From assembly GCF_002234675.1 (NCBI RefSeq), contig NC_019859.2:28143973-28207972 (forward strand): DNA of 64,000 nucleotides, read 5' to 3'. Shown here in pieces: positions 1-11,560 of this stretch (the first letter of the stretch is position 1; each line of letters opens with the position of its first letter). A model generated the notes under the pieces. The model saw only the letters and a list, made by a program, of their open reading frames with translations. It ran no database searches and was not told the DNA's origin. Position numbers and translations under genes: made by a program. Origin of the DNA: Oryzias latipes. Lineage: Eukaryota > Chordata > Actinopteri > Beloniformes > Adrianichthyidae.

Positions 1-1930
1 ATTTTCAAAATGAAGCTGCATTTTTTGACTCAAAATTAAAATGAAAAAGCAATCTGCCAAAGTGCTTTTTCATGTTCTTCAACCCTACTTATTTTGTCAC
101 TTAATTAAAATGATAAAGTAAATAGTATTTGACATTTCATTTTCAAAAAGTTCTCTGGTAAATGTGTAACAGAATTCATTTAGAAATGTATAATTTGACT
201 GTTAAAATTGATTCACAGAAATGCTTTTAATTTTTCAAAATGTAACTGCATTAAATGACTAATAATTAAAATGAAATGTCAGTCCTTTACAATACTTTTT
301 CATTTTCTTCTTTAACATCGCTCATTCTGCGACATAATTAAGTTAAAATGCAAAGAGGAGATTGCATTTGCGTTTTCACATCCACCCAGCAAAATCTGTA
401 GCAATATTCAATCCCAGTCAGCATTTTCAGGGGGGAGGCGGGGCAATGACGTCAGTGCTCACTCGGTGTGGCTACATGCTCTGCGCGAGCCAAGCATGTC
501 TGATCAGGGCAGCCGGAGTCTTGGTGTATGTGTGAAGAGAAGGGACAGTGCTTTGTAATGTACATCACTCCGGGGGACGCCTCAGAACTCAGTCAGTCTG
601 ATCGTATCTCCCGGGAGAACCGAGTCTCTAAGCAGAAGAATAACTTTGAGGCGGCTTTTGAAGGCAGAAGTGCCGCTTCGGGCAGTCCTGAGAAACCATG
701 CAATCTTGTGAATTTGTGTTTCAAATCGTGTCCAGACAAAATAAAGGTTGAAGGTTTTCCCACATATTTACAGCCAAGATGCACATTGTGGCATTGCCCG
801 CAGTACAGAGTTTAAAGGCATCAGAGGCTTAACGTTCTTGTTGACACGTATTAGCCTGATCCTAAACCCTTCTCCTGAATCTGATGGTTTTTTTATTTTA
901 ATCGCTACAATAATTATAAATCTGGTTTTATTTTTCTCCCTCTCGGGTTAACGCAGGACAGCAAACTTTCAGAATCGCTCAGAGAGAGATGGAAAACCGC
1001 AGCCTGCAGCACAGCGGCCGTCATGCCTGGAAGCTGAAGCAGACTCTCTGGGAGAATCTCTGGGAGGAACTCGAACACGGAAACATGATTATCATGTAGA
1101 ACTCTTCAAAACAAATAAACATGATCTCTCTACATTTTCCGTGTCTACCATGCGTTGTAAGTGAGATAGTGAGTGACAAAGACACGCTCCATGTAGCGTT
1201 CCGGCTAAAAACATTAGCTGGTAGCTCTTCCCACACTCGGCCTGGTGCGTTCACGGAGCTCCAGCACATAGAAGTTTCGCAGAACTCCAACAGCCACACA
1301 GTCCAGTAAAATATTTTCATGAGAAAATAAGAACTGCCAGACCGACCCTAAAGTCACCCAAATTTTGCCTTCACCCCTAAAGCCATTTTTACCCTCAAAT
1401 TTAGAAACAAAACCGCCCAATCTAGCAACACTGCCGGGAGGGCAAAGTTCGCAGAAGAACAGTGAGCACTGACGTCATCGCCCCGCCTCCCCCCTGGAAA
1501 TGCTGACTGAGATTAAATATTGCCACAGATTTTGGGGGGTAGATGGGAAAACGCAAAAGCAATCCCCTCTTTGCATTTTCGCTTTAACTATGTCACAGAA
1601 TGAGCGATGTTAAAGAAGAAAATGAAAAAGCATTTTGAAGAAATGCTTTCTCATTTTAATGTTGAGTCATTTGATGCAGTTACATTTTGAAAATTAAAAA
1701 GCCTTTCTTTGAATTAATTTTAATAGTCAAATTATACATTTCTAAATGAATTTTGCTACACAATTACCAGAGAACCTTTTGAAAATGAAATGTCAAATAC
1801 TATTTTATTTTATCATTTTAATTAAGTGACTGAATAAGCAGGGTTGAAGAACATGAAAAAGCATTTTGGCGGATTGCTTTTTCATTTTAATTTTGAGTCA
1901 AAAAATGCAGCTTCATTTTGAAAAAAATGA
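1..1930. repeat. Foldback element with long inverted arms
   Basis: Bases 1-462 are an imperfect reverse complement of about 1460-1924; the innermost shared stretch surrounds GTGAGCACTGACGTCA. Each arm appears to hold two tandem units of about 230 bp (1-120 resembles 232-352), both centred on AT-rich TGAAAAAG/CTTTTTCA stretches. The 1 kb core has no convincing coding region and resembles 11190-11560. The left end lies outside the window, so the target duplication cannot be read. It is most likely a non-autonomous DNA transposon; the family is unknown. Confidence 0.75.
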
Positions 1931-1959
1931 AAAAGAATTTCTGGTTTTTACTTTTATTT

Positions 1960-3650
1960 TTAATTATGCTACACAATCGCTTCCATAGAACTGACAGCTA
2001 CCACTGTGTTTAAGTACAGTGCCAGTGCAAACATCAGATCAAAACGTTAGTTGCAGAATATCACAAATCAGAGTAAACACCAAGCCATATCTGTGGATGT
2101 GTGTAAACTCTAAGGTAAACCCCTGCAGCGCATTCTTCACTGGGATTAAGTGCAAATCTTTCATAAAGTGTCAAGAATAGATAAATGTGCCAGACTGTCT
2201 TACAAGAGAATAGAAATATTGACCAATGACACAAGTCTTGAAGGAAGTGACAAATGATGTTGAGATTAAAAGACAACTCAATGTGAATGCCACACATGTT
2301 AGCAAGAATCTACTAAACAAGCTTATTTGTCACACCTCAGAGTGACACAAATTGAAAAGAACAGTGCCATGGCTGCAGATTTTTTAAGCAGTTGCTTCTC
2401 AGAATTAGCAGGGTATCCAAAGTATCTCTGGTCACAAGTAAGCAACAAAAAACAAAACAAAGACAGGTCAGTTCACAACCAAATGCAGAAGTTCAAGTCA
2501 GCTATTAAAGGAACTGTGCTCACGGTCTTGCATCAGAAGAGGAACTTGAGATTATCAAATGCTATCAATGTCAAAACTTCAGTCAAGAACTTCTGGCTCT
2601 TCAAAAAGGTGAGAGACTGAAAGGGAGTAGTCATTTAATAAAGCTTGATACTGTTGTGCATAATGGAATCGTACAGGAAGGTCGCATTTGTCTGCTCTGC
2701 CAGTTGATACTAAGCATCTTGTGAGACCACCATGTGTCTTGATTGATTCTCAGGGGATACATCAGAAAACTGCCCACAGTGGGAGTAATTACACACTTTC
2801 ATGGCTGAGAGAGACATTTTGAATTCCACAATAAGATTCTGCCATCAGAAAGACACTCTCAAAGTGTGTCACATGCAAAAGAGCATTATCAAAATCTGGA
2901 GGGCAAAGAATGGCTAATTTGCCACAAGATAGTTTGGTACCACACAACCCTCCCATCTGTAATCTTGGAATAGACTATTTTTGGTCTTCTGATGTAAAGT
3001 GTGGGAGAAGTTCTGTTTTCACATGTCTCACTGTTCATAATGAAGTGGTATACTCACTTGATCTAAAGTCAACTCATTTGGGAAAGACAAATTTGTTCTG
3101 TGATGAAAATCCTTAACCAAATCATAAACCAACAGAGTCTCGATGATGAGCACCTTCAGACTGTCTCATGAGAAGATGAGGCAAATGTCAATGTCAGGCC
3201 TATAAAAAGAGTATCAAACAACATGAATCATTTAGATGCATTTGTACCAAAGCATTTTTCTTTTTCTGAAAGGACAATTGGAATTGGCACCGGGTATATT
3301 TTTCAAAGAGGCCTTGTATGTCAGAAGAAGACGGAAGCAGATACAATATTTGATATATTTTGGAAATGTTGGACAAAGTAGTATCTTCTACTTTTGTGAG
3401 GGAGACAAACATGATTAATGACCAGGAGAAACCTAAAGTGGGGAGATGTTGTGCTTATGGTTCTGAATAGTTCTCTAAAACTCAAAGGGGATGGGAAAGT
3501 TGAAAAGACCGTCTCAGACTCAAATAGACTTGCCAGCCATCCTCTTATTTAGAACGAAAAGTAGTGTGTTGGAAAGACCAGTGACAAAACTGTTTGTTGT
3601 TAGAAATAGATGAGTGAACGTTATTGTTGAGATTGTAACTGGGATTCTTC
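1960..3650 (+). mobile_element. BEL/Pao LTR retrotransposon fossil, pol 3' part
   Basis: Translated pieces follow the order expected of a BEL/Pao pol. A segment like the zone after RNase H (VNSKVNPC...) comes first, then the integrase zinc-binding zone near 2690-2900. Next is the LPQD..VPH.PPICNLGIDYFW block leading into the integrase core near 2910-3110, and last the C-terminal GDVVLMV-type block near 3430-3620. This order and the LPQD/GIDYF signature are typical of the family. It is a broken, old copy with many breaks, lacking gag and recognisable LTRs here. It abuts the foldback element on its left. Confidence 0.75.
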
Positions 3651-3713
3651 AATCTACAGTTGTACTCTATATACCCTGAAATGAATTATATTTCTTATTC
3701 ATTTTTTCTCATA

Positions 3714-4100
3714 AGCTGCGTTTACATGGGCAAAAGTAATCGGAAAGAACGCATGATCGGAAAGAAAATGCGTCATGTAAACGCGCCGTTCGGAATACTC
3801 TGCCCCGATCAGACTCGTTCCGATCAAAATTTCTTTCAGATCGAGATAGGTGGGTTATACCGATCCTTTATCCGATCGTTGTGCATGTTAAAAGTTCATT
3901 CCGATCATGTGTCACTACTGCTCTGGTTTACGTCACACATAGATGGTGTTTCGCTAAAAGAAAGCTTTGGAGCGCATACAGGACCGACCAGCTGCTCTGC
4001 AGCGGCCCCGTGAAAAGCGCCGCTCCGCTCTCGCCCCGCTGGCTCTTCACCTCTCTTACACCCCTCACGACTGAGATGCGGGGGAGGACAGAGTGAGCAG
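3714..4100. mobile_element. DNA transposon terminal fragment (CCGATC-rich)
   Basis: The stretch opens with GCTGCGTTTACATGG, a start I associate with common teleost DNA transposons. It carries many copies of CCGATC/GATCGG, as expected of subterminal binding repeats, and then a GC-rich segment. No second terminus was found, so it is either a truncated copy or one end only. The long reading frame across it matches no protein I know. Confidence 0.45.
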
Positions 4101-4406
4101 AGCAGCCAAATTAATAACTGTGTCTGAGGGGAGGGAGGATACTTTGGTACGTGTGCGTTTTGTTGTTTTGTTATGTGTGAAGAATAGTTAGAAACTGCCT
4201 TTAACTTTTATTACACTAATGGTTTAAACTTAATTCACTGAGAATGCATTGTCATCTCAAAATTATATTACATTTGAAGAAAGTACAGCCAAGCTATTGT
4301 TCTAACAGTTTATTCTCATCCTCCCTTTTTCTGTGACTTGTGATCTGCTTAGCAGGCCTCAGACTTATCTTCATTTTAGCCTTGGAGCTTCTCTCCAGCA
4401 GTAACC
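4101..4406. other. Unannotated AT-rich spacer
   Basis: No gene, RNA or recognisable repeat was seen between the CCGATC-rich fragment and the IS3EU-like element. Confidence 0.5.
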
Positions 4407-4412
4407 TGTGGG

Positions 4413-4945
4413 TATGGAGTTATTTCAGTCTCAGTAATCAGAAATGCACACAACCGGTTTTACAAATACACACGCTCCGATTCACAAATGTCATTTTATG
4501 CAAACGTGAAAAATAAATTCGGAAATACACACCCTGTGTTTCACAAACACACACATTGTGTTTCACAAATGCACACTAAATGTTTTACAAATGCACAATA
4601 AGTGTTTCTCACAAATGTGCACACTGTTTTTCACAAAAACATTTTAGAAATTCACAATAAATGTATCAGAAATGCACAGTAAGTGCTTCACAAACGTGAT
4701 TTTTAGTTACACATGTGATGTGAACTCACAGATCATTCGAATTGCAGAATGTGCATTCAAAATCCCGTTCTCGTTTGTGAATCTCCCCGTGTGTGTGAGA
4801 GATTTTTCTACGGTGAATATTGAGACTCATCTGACGGAGCAGGCTGACTAATGTCACCATTGGCTAGTGAATCTGTCAATCAAACTCATCGGAAAAGCAG
4901 GCGGGTTCGCTTTTAGCCAATCGAATGGCCCCTTACACTTTCTCT
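4413..4945 (+). repeat. Left terminal inverted repeat of IS3EU-like element
   Basis: Reverse-complementary to about 10390-10921 with few differences. The outer 280 bp contains a short-period array (roughly 20-25 bp) of CACAAATGCACA-like units separated by TGTTT runs, suggesting repeated transposase-binding sites. The inner 200 bp (ATTGGCTAGTGAATCTGTC...) is unique. Confidence 0.85.
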
Positions 4946-6456
4946 ACGCTTTCTGCAGGTGGCAAAAGCCCCGCCCATGTTTGATTGTGTACCAGTCGGT
5001 CGTTGGCGTGTTAGCTTTAGCATGCCTTGTCGGTTTATTTGCTTCGGTTGTCAAAAATTACAGGCTTGCGCAACTTTTCAGTGGACCTGGGAGCAAGGCA
5101 ACAGTGGTTGAATGCAGTTGACAGAATCCATCGAACTCTGTACTGGTCATGAGATTTAAAATGAATGTTTCACTCGGGATCGTTTGTACGTTATTCTCTT
5201 AGCTTTCATGCTAGCGTCATTTCAACACTCAGAAACGGTTCCCTTCAGTCTTGATCATCTGAAGGTGGAGAAAAATCTTTAACTTCCACAGTAGGTTCTG
5301 TGGAGAAACTGGCATCACTTTGCTCCGTACCACGCAGTGGGACTACCTTACCTCAAGTTCATCTCACTGTCAATCACAGATACCCAATACACCTCCCCTG
5401 CTCAGCCCAAAGTCACTTTGCCAGACCTTAATTTTATTTTTTTAATAACTCAAATGGCATTAATTTTATATGGTAACCACATATACACCTCTTGGCCAGG
5501 TCACCCTTGCAAAAAAGATCCTCATCTCTCTGGGTTTTATAGCTGGTTAAATACTACACAACAAAAGATGGTCATAGAACAACAAAGTGCAAACATTCAC
5601 CCTTTATTGCAGAGTAAAATTCAGTGAAAACATGGACAGATTAAAACATCAAAATTTAAGCAAATGTGGGATCTCTACTGATTTGAATTTTATTTAAACT
5701 GGAACTAATTTTCATAACATCCTTACATACAATAAAGTCCCTTGAACAATACAGCAGTATTGATCTGAACTCTGTCTTGCTCCCCTCAGTCTCTCTTCTT
5801 CTGTATGTAATTATGTCGCCTAAATTAAGTTCTAAACAAACGGGACAGTAAAGATGTAGGTCCACTCCCAAACGGTCTGAATTAAACAATGGGTTGATGT
5901 CGTCTTGCAGTTCCAACATTTGTGGACCCAAAAGGGGACTGTCCCATACTGGGACATTGATCCCAGGATGAGGTTCAGTCATGGATCCACTCTCCTCCCA
6001 TTCAATCTCTGGAACCAGCATACCCTGACAAAAAAAAAAAAAAGATGCTGTTTATGAACAGCACTGTTTTTTTAAATGTTTTAGATTATGTAGGAACAGA
6101 GACCCACTAATAATGACTTATATTGTTTCTGGCAGGCAGACCTCATATCTCCATAACTGTTTTTAATTTGCAAATAAGTGACTCTTAACAAAGTAGTGAG
6201 ATTAGTACAGCTGATGGCTCATAATGCCGTGCATTGTGATGCATTTTGAACTTGCAGATGTGCTATTCTTCCTACTTGATTTAAAAACCAAACAATTTAG
6301 GGAAATAGTTTGCATCACACAACAATAATACTTTTCATTCATTTTTGATGAAAATTCCTTGTAGTCATTGTGATTTCATTATACTGTTCTTGATACTTTC
6401 CACTTTAGTCGAACTGCACACACATCAGTTGTCCAGTACAGTGAGATTAAATAAAG

Positions 6457-6950
6457 CAGTGTTTTTCAACCAGTGTGTGTGCCGCGGCACACTAGTGTGC
6501 CGTGGGGAATTGCCCTCATTAACTGATCTAAAAACATTTCCCATCTCCAGGAAATCAGCTCTTTGTTTATCCAAACAGGCCCTGATAAAACACTCAGTAG
6601 TTAGGAATATGAAAGATCTTAAAATGACTTTTTCTTTGTGTTTATTTAATTCTATAAAATACATTTTGATAAGGTTGACGGTACCGCGATTTAGCTGCAG
6701 CTATAACTGTGTAAGGAAAAATCCTGCCCCTTTAACTGTCTCCGCCAATCATTCTTGAAGGCTTAATCACATGTCATCAGTCTGACCAATCAGAAGTGGT
6801 TAAAGTCTTCACTTCCTTGTTCTTAATTCTGCTGATAAATTCGCTCAGTTATAACAAAAATACCAGCTAAAGCTCGTCTTTAGCGGTGTAACTTTCCACA
6901 GAGTCCGGTGTCAGACCGTGGAACAAGTGAACAAAGGTTGAAAAACACTG
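6457..6950. mobile_element. hAT MITE in the intron of the IS3EU gene
   Basis: Termini CAGTGTTTTTCAACC and GGTTGAAAAACACTG are perfect inverted repeats. The 8-bp duplication AAATAAAG is at 6449-6456 and 6951-6958. The 494-bp copy has no transposase. It lies 8 bp from the splice donor of the exon ending at 6966. Confidence 0.93.
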
Positions 6951-7801
6951 AAATAAAGCACTTACCCGGGGATCAGAAACAGGGTTCTGGGTCAAGTCCA
7001 ACTGGCACAGCTGATTTGGTGTCATGCTTTGCTCCGTCCTGATTGGATGGCTGTCCCACACGTCACTAAAGACATCCAAACTGGCCTGAATGCGTGGTAG
7101 GAAAATGTAATGGCAGCAGAATACGTGATGTTACTGATATTGAGCAAGTCTTGGTTCTCAGGAGAGTGCAGGATGTTGTAATATAAACCAGTAACACTCA
7201 CGAAGACATCACACCAGAGGGGCTCAATCCTGTATTTGGAAAAAAGCAAAAAGAAATATTATATTGTCAGATTTATTTTTAATACATCATTCACTTTTAT
7301 GTATATATTAAAGCGTCTAAAACTAGGTTCAACTCACCGTTGATTGTGTGTACACTTTTGCTGCAATGAAGCTGTTTGTGTCAGTTCTACATACTGTGAG
7401 CATTAACTCGGCTATGCCCACATTTTCTCCTCCGTGATCTCCTCTCACCCTGACAATAACATGAAAATCATGTCTCAAACACATAATTACAAATGCATCG
7501 CCAATACGGTACACATCAATTTAAAATGTAATGTTCTTATGTATGATGCCAATAAGTAGAATTTCTAGGTTAGATAAATTGCAGGAGTGGGTTACATGTA
7601 TCACTGGGGAAAAAATTGAGGTGAGAGAGACTGTTGAGGGGGGGTAAAATGTTGTTCATGAGGGGAAAGAGTTTTACAGTTGCCTTTGTTTTCAGAGGAG
7701 TCTAAAAAAAGTTATTTTATTTTTGTACAAATAACCAAGTGCTTATACTGCCTGATATGTGAATAAAAGATTTATTTATGAATAACATGAATACCTCAGA
7801 G

Positions 7802-8918
7802 CAGGGGTCGGGAACCTTTTTGGCCAAGAGAGCCATAAACGCCACATATTTTTAAATGTAATTTCGAAAGAGCCATACAATAATGTAGTGTCCTTTTCCC
7901 ACACGGAGACTTAACCTCTTTTAAGGTTCTTTATTCTGGTTAATGCAGGCTGTAACAAATGCCGTAAATTAATTCAGCAGCTCCTGAATCTCTCCCGCCG
8001 AGACGAAAGCGCTTCTCCCAACTTTATATTCCCCCCTCCCGCTCCAGCCCTCCCATTTCCCTTATTCGGCCCATAGCTGAACCCCATTGGTCCAAATTAA
8101 CCAACAACAGGCTGAGCGACAGAAGTAAGAGCCAATCAGATCTCTGCTTGATGCGTTCAAGGAACTCCAGAACTTTTAACGCGGCCCAACAGCCAAGTTA
8201 AACTCAGTCCGCTACAATATGTTTAAAACTAAATATTCAAGTGAATGTGTGCATTTGATATAATTTCAACACTTTTAAAGTACAATAAGTCTGTGGATTA
8301 TTTTTAATAACATTGTTATGCTGTTGCTAATAAATGATGAGTATTTCTCGTGGTAGTTTTGTTGATGGTCTAGTCTGGTTGATACGTGGTGAGTTTCTGC
8401 TTCATGCAGGTGTTGAGACTTTAAACGTGATCATAGGTCTGAATGTTCTGTAAATGTGAGACAGACTGATCACATGCAGACGCGGAGCCAAACACACACT
8501 CACACGCTGCAGTGAGTGACGGGCAGCAGGTTTTATGTTTTTACAATCCCTGCGCGGTTCACCTTACTGACCGAGCCCACAACTCCACCCTCACCCTCTG
8601 CTTTCTCCCTCTCAGTCACATCCCGTCCCCGCTACTGCGCGCTCTTTCTCAGAGACGGGGGCGCGCAGTTTTAGGCACGGCAATTCACAGGTTTCCGGCT
8701 GGTACAAACTCTGTGAAATAATAGATAAAAGTAAAGTGATAATGCTGGCGCAGATCCTTCTCTCCAAGCACCGCTACTACTGTGCGCCTCTGCCATCGCA
8801 TCGCGCCCGAGAAGGACTGGTCTAATGAAAAAGAAAAAATTAAAAATGTGTCTGCGAGCCACATGTGACCATCAAAAGAGCCATATATGGCTCGCGAGCC
8901 ATAGGTTCCCGACCCCTG
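7802..8918. mobile_element. Non-autonomous hAT element at an exon-intron boundary
   Basis: Termini CAGGGGTCGGGAACC and GGTTCCCGACCCCTG; the perfect 8-bp duplication CCTCAGAG lies at 7794-7801 and 8919-8926. The 1117-bp interior has no transposase domain. The target is the 3' end of an exon of the host transposon's gene: the duplicated bases read CTCTGAGG on the minus strand and include the G of the GT donor. Confidence 0.94.
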
Positions 8919-9659
8919 CCTCAGAGGAAAGCCATACACGTTCACAGCGTCGCTGAAGAAGGCCAAGTCTGCACAGTTGTTGTCTGCCATCTTCAGGTAC
9001 AAGATCTATGGAATACAAGTACAAATACTTTCAACTGACAGATATTTACAGGGGCAAAAATGCTAAATTCCCAATTGATAGGTAAAACAGTGATACAATA
9101 GGATGATAAAATATGAAATAGAATAGAATAGAAAGGTATTTAGGATGTCACGCTTCAGCAATTCCTAGAGAATAAATAAAAACACAACAAACATGGATTA
9201 GATCATTTAACTGTCTGAGATTAAATTACATAATTTTCAAATATTAGAAAGGGGAATTTTTTAAAACACTCTTGCTATGATAACTTGAGCTTGTAGTAAA
9301 GAACAGCTTTAATTAAAAAAAAATCAGAGACAAGACACTGATCACAGGAAGCCTGTGTGTAATACTTACAGTAACTTCTACTCAAATCACTGTTGACAGC
9401 ATATTTCTCCCATCCGCCCTTTCTGTGACTATTTATCGACTACAAAACAGCCTAAAAACATAATGTTTGGGATTCTTGTCATTACGTCATTGGAAGTAAA
9501 GACACGGGGAATTTAGTGGCTGTCACTCTGACACAATCACACAGGGCTTTTCAGCACAATACGGGTTCTAACGTTAGAAACTAATGAGGCTGCTTTCATT
9601 CAACAGGGGATTCACGTCTTTTATATTTAAAAAAATGCTGTTTTCATGAATGTCATATG

Positions 9660-9930
9660 AATTAACTTTGTTGCACATATCCACCCCGTCTTAAAGTCTG
9701 GGTTGTGAAAAGACTGTGTCTAACTTTAACCCGGATCGCGTTTACATAAAGGCAGCACACGGAACAACTAACTTACTAGCTAGTTAGCATAGCATCAGTG
9801 TTTAAACAAATCTCGGTCTCCAAATCAATACTTTTTATGAAACTTTATGTGCTGCTGTAAATCCGGCATGTTTTTCCCCTTAGTTCCTTATGAATCATGT
9901 TAAGAACCTACATTGGCTGTATATCTAGCT
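9660..9930. repeat. Dispersed repeat shared with 53150-53410
   Basis: Shares TGAATTAA.TTTGTTGCA, ACACGGAACA, TAGCATAGCAT and CTCCAAATCAA.ACTTTTTAT with 53150-53410 in the same order and orientation. It lies within the IS3EU-like element, upstream of the transposase exons. Confidence 0.6.
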
Positions 9931-10389
9931 TGAACCGACACCGCCTTCACTCACAGGGCAGGCAGACACAATTTGAGTCGAGAGCCGGTTAGTTTCAAGG
10001 CCCCTGGTTGGTTGTAGTTACTCGTGTTGTGTGAAGAGCTGGTATGCCAAGTATAAAACTTGACAAAACCATCATAAGTCCTCCCCCGCTTTCATAAAAA
10101 ATATGACCGCACAGGCTATGCTAATTTGCGGTGGGGGTACTCTGCAAACGACTCGGCTGAAGTGTTCATAAAGCATTCACACATGTCACTTGGCTAAGGA
10201 GACCGCTTCAACTTAGTATTCAATAACATTACATACATTAAAGGCATTACAACGAGGGAATAATAATCAAATAAGTGCATTAATTACGGGCTGAGACTCA
10301 TCCCGTTCGGAAGACCTCTCCGCCATGTTTGCCGCCCGCGTCCTCCCAACTGCTGTGCTGAACAGCTCCCTCCCTCGTCAGTTAGAAAG

Positions 10390-10921
10390 TGAGGAGTGTA
10401 AGGGGCCATTTGATTGGCTAAAAGCGAACCCAGCTGCTTTGCCGATGAGTTTGATTGACAGATTCACTAGCCAATGGTGACATTAGTCAGCCTGCTCCGT
10501 CAGATGAGTCTCAATATTCACCGTAGAAAAATCTCTCACACACACGGGGAGATTCACAAACGAGAACGGGATTTTGAATGCACATTCTGCAATTCGAATG
10601 ATCTGTGAGTTCACATCACATGTGTACCTAAAAATCACGTGTGTGAAGCACTTACTGTGCATTTCTGATACATTTATTGTGAATTTCTAAAATGTTTTTG
10701 TGAAAAACAGTGTGCACATTTGTGAGAAACACTTATTGTGCATTTGTGAAACATTTAGTGTGCATTTGTGAAACACAATGTGTGTGTTTGTGAAACACAG
10801 GGTGTGTATTTCCGAATATATTTTTCACGTTTGCATAAAATGACATTTGTGAATCGGAGCGTGTGTATTTGTAAAACCGGTTGTGTGCATTTCTGATTAC
10901 TGAGACTGAAATAACTCCATA
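10390..10921 (-). repeat. Right terminal inverted repeat of IS3EU-like element
   Basis: Mirror of the left terminus, with the same array of TTTGTGAAACAC-type units. Just inside it, at about 10325 on the minus strand, is a possible first ATG (MAERSSERDESQP, then GTAATT). This may be the start of the element's gene, but that is inference. Confidence 0.85.
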
Positions 10922-11189
10922 TGTGGGCGTGATTTTCACACGAGGTCCATCGGACGATCTTCTGAATATGCAAATGCAGGGTTTTTATACCAAAGCCCAT
11001 CCCTGAGCTCGTTGGTTCGGACTTTGAATGCACCATGTTCATCTGTCTGTCCCCTTCGTGTTTGTGCGAAGTAAACCTCCACAAAAGATAAGTTTTGTCT
11101 CTGAGTCATTATTCATTATTTCTGTGTGTAAGAAACTGACGGGGTTACGAACTAAAATTTAATACAGTCCTTTCTAGAAAATCCAGTTT

Positions 11190-11560
11190 CTTCACATTAT
11201 GTGTGGGAGAATTCGGACTGCGAGCCGTCCCGCCGCTCTGGGTTAACTGCTGCAGGACTCAGGAGCTCGGCCCGTCAGCACACACAGCGGCTTTGGGGCA
11301 GTGTGCGAACTTTTCAGAGCATAAATAAATGTCGCTCAGTCCTTAGAAACTGTTCAAACAATCACGTGGAATTGTGTTTCCAGTTGTGTCCCGGCAAAAT
11401 AAAGGCTGATGTTATTCCCACACATTTATGTGCAGCCAAGCTGCAGATTGCAGCTTTTCCCGCACGTTCCTGGATTTTGTGTCCACAAGGCTAATGTTGT
11501 TAGCCCGTGTTTATAGCCTGTCCTAACCCTTCTTCCAGCTCCGTTCTTCCACAAAAAAGC
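11190..11560. repeat. GC-rich module related to the core of the foldback element
   Basis: Matches about 690-880 of the foldback core in the same order: GAATTGTGTTTCCAGTTGTG, GGCAAAATAAAGG, TTCCCACACATTTA, GCAGCCAAG and CCTAACCCTTCT. No protein similarity was recognised in either copy. It may be a captured promoter or 5' UTR, or part of a common transposon core. Confidence 0.55.

Larger units (their letters stand above)
5656..9005 (-). pseudogene. IS3EU-family integrase-like transposase gene, decayed
   Basis: Four minus-strand exons can be placed. Exon 9005-8920 gives ILYLKMADNN...NVYGFPL. Exon 7449-7338 gives R/VRGDHGGENVGIAELM and ends in THNQ. Exon 7229-6966 gives RIEPLWCDVF, FLPRIQASLDVF and DSHPIRTEQ. 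Exon 6024-5656 gives GMLVPEIEW...INPLF and a stop. Splice sites are GT-AG, and the joined motifs HGGEN and HNQRIEPLW follow the rve catalytic core of this fish family. The frame shifts by one base near 7360 and again near 7130, so the copy is not functional. The exon with the first catalytic Asp was not found between 9010 and 10330. A 1.1 kb hAT insertion sits at the end of the first listed exon. Confidence 0.8.
4413..10921. mobile_element. IS3EU-like DNA transposon with nested hAT insertions
   Basis: The termini are TATGGAGTTATTTCAG and its exact reverse complement. They are flanked by a perfect 6-bp duplication TGTGGG (4407-4412 and 10922-10927). Inverted repeats run about 530 bp at each end. 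The interior carries a spliced minus-strand gene whose pieces match the fish family with the integrase-core motifs HGGEN and HNQRIE.LW. A 6-bp target duplication, long inverted repeats and an rve-type transposase together fit the IS3EU superfamily. Two hAT copies (6457-6950 and 7802-8918) are inserted in it. The upstream part expected to hold the first catalytic Asp was not found, so the copy may be internally deleted. Confidence 0.85.

Noticed and set aside
528-815. 95-residue open frame in the foldback core
   Set aside because: The related copy at 11190-11560 does not keep the frame, so it is not under coding constraint.
10922-11180. Stretch starting TGTGGGCGTG with TTTTATACC and a downstream A-rich signal, resembling an LTR
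   Set aside because: No matching second LTR, no CA end with a target duplication could be fixed.
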